Shown here piece by piece: positions 58,757 to 64,000 of a stretch of 64,000 nucleotides of DNA (positions are counted from its first letter, which is position 1; the number at the start of each line of letters is the position of its first letter). Source of the DNA: Flectonema sp. DT1601 (lineage: Eukaryota > Euglenozoa > Diplonemea > Diplonemida > Diplonemidae); NCBI GenBank assembly GCA_964019425.1, contig OZ025790.1, forward strand, positions 1,364,001 through 1,428,000, in the 5' to 3' direction. Made by a program: the position numbers and the translations under genes. The notes beneath the pieces were generated by a model. It worked only from the letters and a program-made list of their open reading frames with translations, made no database searches and was not told the DNA's origin.

Positions 58757-60799
58757 ATGGAAACGGAAAGCAAAGATGCAAAACAAAAACAAGGATACTG
58801 GGTAGGTGATAACTGTGCGAGTGCTGTCTCTAGCATGGCTACATCAGTTCCTACAGGCTATCACATGCCTATCTTACCACATAGTGAATTCGTTGTTCTT
58901 TCCTTCGTAGAGGAACTATTTAAATTCATTATCAGTATTGTCTGGGCTTGGAAGACAAACACGGCGGTGCTTTGTGTTTTCTTGTACCAAGTAGCGAGGT
59001 CGTGGAGTACCCTGCTTAGATTAGTCTCTGTTATTCTTCTTGGAAAATCATTTCCTGAAAAAATTACGAAAATTCCTCAAATTATAGCGCTGCTGACGAC
59101 CCTAGCCTTTATTGGTCTTCTTAGTATTATGCAGGGATGTTCTACAAGAGAAGGTTGGACTGATATTAAATTTAATGGTTCTTGTGAAAAGAAATGTGAA
59201 GCAACATGCCCAAGTCGTCATCCATACGAGGCAAAATATTTTGGAAAAAGTTGTGATGATTTAGTGCTGCTTCAAGAATTGAGACCAGGATTCCTCTCAT
59301 TTAATGACGAAACCAGCACTTGTACATCAGACCTGACTGCGGGATGTGATTGCACAGGATGCTCGTGTAGTAGTCGGTATTCGTACTTTCACAATGGTGG
59401 TGATCCTGAGAACCCAGGACCGCATTCATTCCGTTCCTCATGTCCAGAGGTTTGGGAAATAACTGATGAGAAACTATGTTTCGATTCCAGTCTTAAGAAG
59501 ACTCCCTCCGCTGAATTTGTTAAGATATCAATTCCTACAGATGACGGAAGTCCTCGATGTCATATTAACAGTACAGGTGTTTACTTTAACAGCAACGCTT
59601 CAACTGGAAGGAATTGTACTCTTCCGACAGAATGTGTTTGCCTTCCAAGATACTTTTCCATGTCGTCAGGCTATTGTAGAACTCCAACTCCATTAAGTCG
59701 ATGCGCTGATGCTTTTAGAGAGATCAGCGGAGTGTCGAAAGATGTTGAGATCGTCATTGATGAGACTTTTGATAGACAGATTCCTGTTGGGTGTTCCTTC
59801 AGTGATGACTTTCATCCTCTCGAACAGTTGGACGTCGTTAAAATATTTTATCGCGCCCTCGATGATCGTCACACATTAGCTCCGTGCAACCCAAGAGCTA
59901 AATGTGTTTGTCAGTCTGGAACTGATTTGAACCTTCCTCCGATTTCGAGAAGTTCAGTAGACTTAAGTGACGTCGTAGACAGCGCTAATCTTATGATTTG
60001 TTTATTAGTAATGATCGCAGTGTTTACTGCTTTGGAAATATTCGATGAAAGGATCTTAAAAGGAGTTGAAAAACCAAGGAACCCCAACAATGTCCCCGAC
60101 AGCTGTGACGGAACTGAAAGTTCTGTTGTTCCGATGAGTGTGGAGGATACTAAGGAAGAGGAAGACGATGAGAACCCAAAAGAAAACAACATCATCTTTT
60201 GGATATATCTCGTGGCAATCTTCTTAGCAATAGTGTTGCCTCTAATTGTCGGGTTGAGCACTACTCAACTTAATCTCCGAGTTGAAGAAGGATACGCAAG
60301 CAGTACTTCTAAAGGAAGTGATGTGGTTTTTCAGCTTTTCGTAGGTCTTGATATCATATTGTCTACTTCTGACAGGCTGTTCACGATATTCGGTGACGCC
60401 ATTGCCGTTCGTCAGTTCGCGATTTCTTGTTGTATCTGTGTTGCTATTCCCGGTATGCTAATCGTTTCAGTTCTGGATTACTCATCGACTTATGGTTTGG
60501 GTGGAGGAACAATCATCGAAAGCATAAATGGAAACAGTGAAACTATTTTGTTGTTCTCGTTGTTTACTGCTGTCTGGTCTGGGGTGACTTTTCTGAAATA
60601 CATGTTCGTTACTCTGACTATTTATAAAGACGACGACGATGAAGATGACGATTCAGAACCAAAACTTGAGAGACCGCTACTGTCAAAGCTTCCTGCGTTT
60701 CTACGTTACGGTTTCAAGTTCTGCAACGATGTCGATCCGGAAGCTGTGGGATGCACGCAATTTGGATTTTCGGTAACTAAAAATAAGAGGACGAAATAA
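58757..60799 (+). CDS. Multi-pass membrane protein with Cys-rich extracellular domain
   Basis: 680 residues, one exon. Predicted membrane segments lie around residues 45-62, 68-98 and 108-125. A Cys-rich loop (~128-400, about 30 Cys) with several N-glycosylation sites (for example NSTG, NCT) follows. Further segments lie near 415-435, 487-510, 555-578 and 600-622. The loop has repeated C-x-C pairs (GCDCTGCSCSSRYSYF, ECVCLPRYFS, AKCVCQSG), suggesting disulfide-rich modules. A cytosolic acidic stretch (KEEEDDENPKE) lies between spans, and KDDDDEDDDSEPK follows the last. The layout resembles surface receptors or channels, but no family was recognised. The start follows an acceptor at 58709 and a 47-base A-rich leader. 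Confidence 0.75.
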   Translation: METESKDAKQKQGYWVGDNCASAVSSMATSVPTGYHMPILPHSEFVVLSFVEELFKFIISIVWAWKTNTAVLCVFLYQVARSWSTLLRLVSVILLGKSFPEKITKIPQIIALLTTLAFIGLLSIMQGCSTREGWTDIKFNGSCEKKCEATCPSRHPYEAKYFGKSCDDLVLLQELRPGFLSFNDETSTCTSDLTAGCDCTGCSCSSRYSYFHNGGDPENPGPHSFRSSCPEVWEITDEKLCFDSSLKKTPSAEFVKISIPTDDGSPRCHINSTGVYFNSNASTGRNCTLPTECVCLPRYFSMSSGYCRTPTPLSRCADAFREISGVSKDVEIVIDETFDRQIPVGCSFSDDFHPLEQLDVVKIFYRALDDRHTLAPCNPRAKCVCQSGTDLNLPPISRSSVDLSDVVDSANLMICLLVMIAVFTALEIFDERILKGVEKPRNPNNVPDSCDGTESSVVPMSVEDTKEEEDDENPKENNIIFWIYLVAIFLAIVLPLIVGLSTTQLNLRVEEGYASSTSKGSDVVFQLFVGLDIILSTSDRLFTIFGDAIAVRQFAISCCICVAIPGMLIVSVLDYSSTYGLGGGTIIESINGNSETILLFSLFTAVWSGVTFLKYMFVTLTIYKDDDDEDDDSEPKLERPLLSKLPAFLRYGFKFCNDVDPEAVGCTQFGFSVTKNKRTK

Positions 60800-60920
60800 G
60801 AGGACGTCAATTGGCTAACTTTGCTGCGAATAATGTTATTTTCGTAAGTTGCCATCCATATTTTGAAAACAATTTTTTTTTTTATTAGAACCCCTTTTTT
60901 CTCTAGTTGCGGGGGGGATG

Positions 60921-61036
60921 AAACTATTCAGATTGAAAAGCCTGTTGTTTATTATGATAATGACTTATCTTCCCCCCTCTTCACAGTGCGACAGGATTCT
61001 GTCTGCGTTCAGCTAAATATAAGGCTAATCAGAATG
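60921..61036 (+). mobile_element. MITE R2, near full length
   Basis: Begins AACTATTCAGATTGAAAAGCC and ends GGCTAATCAGAATGG. Inner ACTTATC and GTCTGCG motifs are shared with the copy at 61368. Length is about 115 bases. Confidence 0.75.
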
Positions 61037-61367
61037 GTTTTTTTTCACCTATGCTTTTTGAAAAGAATGAAATATGTAATCCGAACGAATTTAGATCGTA
61101 ATACACGATTCCGATTTCTTCTTTTTTTATCGGTCGTGTTGTTTATTTTTTTTTTTTTTATATGAACCTGTTGTTTGTTTCTTCACCGAAAAAAAAAAAA
61201 AAAAAAAAGAAAATTCACCTTTAGGTTAAATCGCTCTCAGTGAGCTACTGCGAAAGTTTTCGTAAATATTAATCTGATATTTCATTCTCACTACCTGTCG
61301 TTATCGGTACTGCAACTAAGTGAATGATTTTCTTCTCCCCCTTTTTTTCTTCTCGTACCGAAACGTT

Positions 61368-61475
61368 TTCAGATTAAGAGCCGTTTTATTGTGGTCAAAA
61401 TGTGATCTATTTTCCCTGTGCGCTCAGTAATACTGTCTGCGATCAACAACATGTATAAGGCTTTTATCTGAATTT
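61368..61475 (+). mobile_element. MITE R2, best-preserved copy with both ends
   Basis: Starts TTCAGATTAAGAGCC and ends GGCTTTTATCTGAA, which are inverted complements with two mismatches or indels. The ~108 bp length and lack of coding sequence fit a non-autonomous DNA element. Confidence 0.8.
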
Positions 61476-62450
61476 GGTTTTTTTTTTTTTTTGTTTCTCT
61501 TTTAAAATCGAAACGCTCAAGCGATCCTTTGCGGTATGTAATTTCCCTGCGTCCTAACAAGGCACTTTGTTTATTTAGTTTTTTTTTTTTTTATAACATT
61601 CTGCTGTTGTTGTTTGAATTTATTATATTTAAGCGATGACATAATTATTTTCAATGTAGTGGACTTTTTATTTTTATTTTTACTTATCTTTTTTTTTTTT
61701 TTTTTTATTATAACGTCACACAAAAAAAAATAAAAAAATAAAACACAAATCTCAGCACTCTCATTTTTGTTTTAATTCTCGCGTTTCATTTTTTAATATT
61801 TTTTATTATAAAATAAATAATCCATACTTGTTTACATTTGATACTAATTCAACAATCCATGCTGAGTCTTCGGATAGCCACGGATTAGGTACTCTGTTAC
61901 TGTGAGTTACCCTCCTTAGAGCACTCATAATATACAGTAACGTTTTGGATTATATAACTGACTAAGTTGCAATGTGTTTTTATATTTTTCTTTTTTTTTT
62001 ATATTTTAATTTAGCCCTCAAAAGTATAACTACATTTGGTACCTTTTTTAAATTAAGAAGGTTAAACGCGATGAGTAGGACAGAGGTTTGGAAAAAATAT
62101 TTATATTAATTGATGTCACGTAGTCTCCTGCTGCTGTACTTGGACAAGGTGGAAAGTTATCTCTTGATGTAGTATGCCCCCCCCACTGTGCTGAAACTAA
62201 TAAAATAATCCTCTACGGGATTACGTTCATCTTCCTATCGCAGTATTGTAGACCTCTTTGAGTAGTCTACCAATACTACGGGTGGTCTGATGGACTTGCT
62301 AACTAGTTATTTATTAATTTTGTAATGACTTCTCTAAAATGTCAACCGAAAAACGGAATGTGACTTCTGCTTGTTTTGATTGGCATCTTGTCACACTCAT
62401 ATAGTCTTTCCTCCGGGTTTCGGTGGCGTCTTTTTTTTTTTTTTTTTTTT

Positions 62451-62542
62451 GCACTTAACAAGTATTGTAAGAACGAAAAAAGAATGTTGGGCAGCACACG
62501 TAAACCTCCTTTAGCTTTATCAGTTTAAAGTCGGTTCACGAG
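62451..62542 (+). repeat. Dispersed repeat R1, 3'-truncated copy
   Basis: Matches the first ~90 bases of 48067-48230 almost exactly, ending at GTCGGTTCACGAG. It again follows a ~20-base T run. Confidence 0.85.
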
Positions 62543-62877
62543 GTGCACAAGCAACAGATCCCTCCTCAATCCATACCACCCCCAAAAAAAAGAAAAAAAA
62601 AAAAACGATCGCTGTATTTTATTGTCTTAATCTTGTACCCCCCCATATTTGGTATTTTTTTTCCCCATCGGATGTGATGTGTGTTAATTATTATTTTTGT
62701 TCCTTCCCTCAGCATCTTCGACAGCACGTATGGGACTTTAGCAACTGTTCTCTCTTTTCATTGTAACTAAGTTTGGCCGAACCCTATATTCCGGTTTAAG
62801 TTACTTTATATTTCATCGCGATATCAAATAGATTATAATGTCTCCCCCCGCAGTTAAATTCCCCCCCTCAATGCTCA

Positions 62878-64000
62878 ATGCACAGATCTGTTTGGATTGT
62901 ATTGCTGAGTCTATTCACGGATCGAGTACTTAGTCAGACGTGTCTAATTGCAACAGGTGCGTCTCTGTCATCTGCTAACGGGAAATATATTTACAACGAC
63001 GCTGAGGGATATTGGCAGCTTCAGAATTCTTATTTCTATCTACTCCGCGACAAGAAGAAGTGGTACGTCTATTATGGTAATAAGAAATATTACAAATACG
63101 ACGATGACGGTGGAGATGATAAGAAGAAGAGTTGTTCTACTACAGATCCAGAACAGATAGCAGAGTGTTGCAATCAGGGGAAAAAAGAAAAGAAGTTGGG
63201 GGGCGAGAATTGTCCGGCTTTCGAAGACTGTCCTCAACCAACTGCAGTTCCAACGGCAATCCCAACGGCGGTGCCGACAGCAATTCCAACAGCGATTCCA
63301 ACGGCAATCCCAACGGCGATTCCAACAGCGATCCCAACAGCGATTCCGACAGCGGTGCCGACAGCGATTCCAACAGCAATCCCAACAGCGATTCCAACGG
63401 CGATCCCAACGGCGGTGCCGACAGCAATTCCAACAGCGATTCCAACTGCAATTCCAACGGCAATCCCAACGGCGATCCCAACAGCGATCCCAACAGCAAT
63501 TCCGACAGCGGTGCCGACAGCGATTCCAACAGCAATCCCAACAGCGATCCCAACTGCAATTCCAACGGCAATCCCAACAGCGATTCCGACAGCGGTGCCG
63601 ACAGCAATCCCAACAGCGGTGCCGACAGCGATTCCAACAGCAATTCCAACAGCGATTCCAACTGCAATTCCAACGGCAATCCCAACGGCGATCCCAACAG
63701 CGATCCCAACAGCAATTCCGACAGCGGTGCCGACAGCGATTCCAACAGCAATCCCAACAGTGATTCCAACAGCGATCCCAACTGCAATTCCAACGGCAAT
63801 CCCAACGGCGATCCCAACAGCGATCCCAACAGCAATTCCGACAGCGGTGCCGACAGCGATTCCAACAGCAATCCCAACAGCGATTCCAACAGCGATCCCA
63901 ACTGCAATTCCAACGGCAATCCCAACAGCGATTCCGACAGCGGTGCCGACAGCAATCCCAACAGCGGTGCCGACAGCGATTCCAACAGCAATTCCAACAG
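62878..64000 (+). CDS. Secreted TA(I/V)P-repeat protein, 5' part (runs off the window)
   Basis: The frame is open from the ATG at 62878 to the window end (374 codons). Residues 1-19 form a signal peptide (MHRSVWIVLLSLFTDRVLS). Residues ~20-82 are aromatic-rich, with GKYIYNDAEGYWQ, YFYLLRDKKKWYVYYGNKKY and YKYDDDGGDDKKK. A Cys cluster follows (SCSTTD, AECCNQ, ENCPAFEDCPQ). From residue ~122 there are at least 63 tandem tetrapeptides TAIP or TAVP. Threonine/proline repeats of this kind are typical of mucin-like, O-glycosylated surface proteins; that role is inferred. An acceptor ends at 62853. An earlier out-of-frame ATG at 62871 opens a 21-codon ORF. The C-terminus is outside the window. Confidence 0.8.
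   Translation, partial: MHRSVWIVLLSLFTDRVLSQTCLIATGASLSSANGKYIYNDAEGYWQLQNSYFYLLRDKKKWYVYYGNKKYYKYDDDGGDDKKKSCSTTDPEQIAECCNQGKKEKKLGGENCPAFEDCPQPTAVPTAIPTAVPTAIPTAIPTAIPTAIPTAIPTAIPTAVPTAIPTAIPTAIPTAIPTAVPTAIPTAIPTAIPTAIPTAIPTAIPTAIPTAVPTAIPTAIPTAIPTAIPTAIPTAIPTAVPTAIPTAVPTAIPTAIPTAIPTAIPTAIPTAIPTAIPTAIPTAVPTAIPTAIPTVIPTAIPTAIPTAIPTAIPTAIPTAIPTAVPTAIPTAIPTAIPTAIPTAIPTAIPTAIPTAVPTAIPTAVPTAIPTAIPT
63241..64000 (+). repeat. 12 bp coding minisatellite with higher-order blocks
   Basis: More than 63 copies of a 12-base unit ACNGC(A/G)(A/G)TNCC(A/G/N) encode TA(I/V)P. Blocks of about 108-132 bases containing the rarer GTGCCGACAGC (valine) units recur, for example around 63440, 63655, 63775 and 63895. 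This shows that long unequal exchanges followed the original expansion. Confidence 0.9.

Larger units (their letters stand above)
60800..62877. other. Intergenic stretch with MITE and R1 copies
   Basis: About 2.1 kb. Holds R2 copies at 60921 and 61368 and an R1 piece at 62451. ACGCGATGAGTAGGACAG at 62068 is also found near 13794. ATGTGTTTTTATATTT near 61974, with its T run and TATTTTAATTTAG, recurs near 29372. The acceptor TCTCCCCCCGCAG ends at 62853. Confidence 0.6.

Noticed and set aside
63140-63997. Long minus-strand Leu/Ser-rich open frame
   Set aside because: It is the complement of the 12-base coding minisatellite, which is open in most frames; the + strand frame has a signal peptide and continuous non-repeat coding before the repeats.
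1-64000. CRISPR arrays, bacterial operons or ribosome binding sites
   Set aside because: Spliceosomal introns, U2 snRNA and gene content are eukaryotic; the tandem repeats seen lack spacer structure.

Overview
This 64 kb window looks like nuclear DNA of a euglenozoan-type protist, most likely a diplonemid or a relative. That placement is inferred. Twenty intact protein genes, one pseudogene and a U2 snRNA gene all lie on the + strand. Nearly every start codon sits 8-47 bases after an AG acceptor, often a pyrimidine-rich one. This is the layout expected for polycistronic transcription with spliced-leader trans-splicing. Unlike kinetoplastids, the genes also carry ordinary GT-AG introns (about 12 seen here), and a conventional U2 with the branch-point-pairing GTAGTA is present. 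A PSP1-domain protein and a ubiquitin-like/leucine-rich-repeat family also fit. Spaces between genes are AT-rich and full of T and A runs of 12-30 bases, which are absent from coding sequence.

Layout. 0-5 kb: a decayed 1.8 kb DNA transposon with long inverted repeats, then an amino-acid-permease-like gene. 5.6-7.8 kb: a four-exon PSP1-domain gene. 10.7-13.2 kb: a coiled-coil protein with a basic nuclear-type motif. 14.1-15.4 kb: XRCC1 in three exons. 15.8-19.4 kb: a 1192-residue SPP-repeat protein, followed by a decayed echo of its own 3' end. 22.1-23.2 kb: an SLX9-like ribosome-biogenesis gene. 24.2-26.2 kb: a broken copy of the ubiquitin-like/LRR gene within a segmental duplication. 26.3-31.2 kb: an accessory region with fold-back repeats, a hairpin-bearing tandem array and element remnants. 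31.4-33.1 kb: a kinesin motor fused to a U-box and an F-box-like segment, followed directly by a stray fragment of large-subunit rRNA. 34.3-40.8 kb: three genes of unknown function. 41.4-51.8 kb: a housekeeping block (CCA-adding enzyme, FCF1, EMC8/9, an acyl-CoA oxidase relative, DNMT2 and a zinc-ribbon-like protein). 52.9-55.4 kb: the intact ubiquitin-like/LRR gene between a complete and a partial U2 snRNA. 55.7-60.8 kb: a Golgi-type fucosyltransferase-like gene and a multi-pass Cys-rich membrane protein. 62.9 kb to the end: the 5' part of a secreted protein with more than 60 TA(I/V)P repeats, still open at the window edge.

Several genes serve RNA maturation or ribosome assembly (CCA-adding enzyme, FCF1, SLX9, DNMT2, U2), but nothing suggests a functional operon. 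Gene order in unidirectional clusters of this type is generally not functional. Small dispersed repeats recur, including a TIR-bearing MITE (six copies) and a ~170 bp repeat (four copies, one making up most of an EMC8 intron). The most striking single objects are the kinesin-U-box-F-box fusion, the rRNA fragment, and the contrast between A-rich cis-intron acceptors and T-rich leader acceptors.
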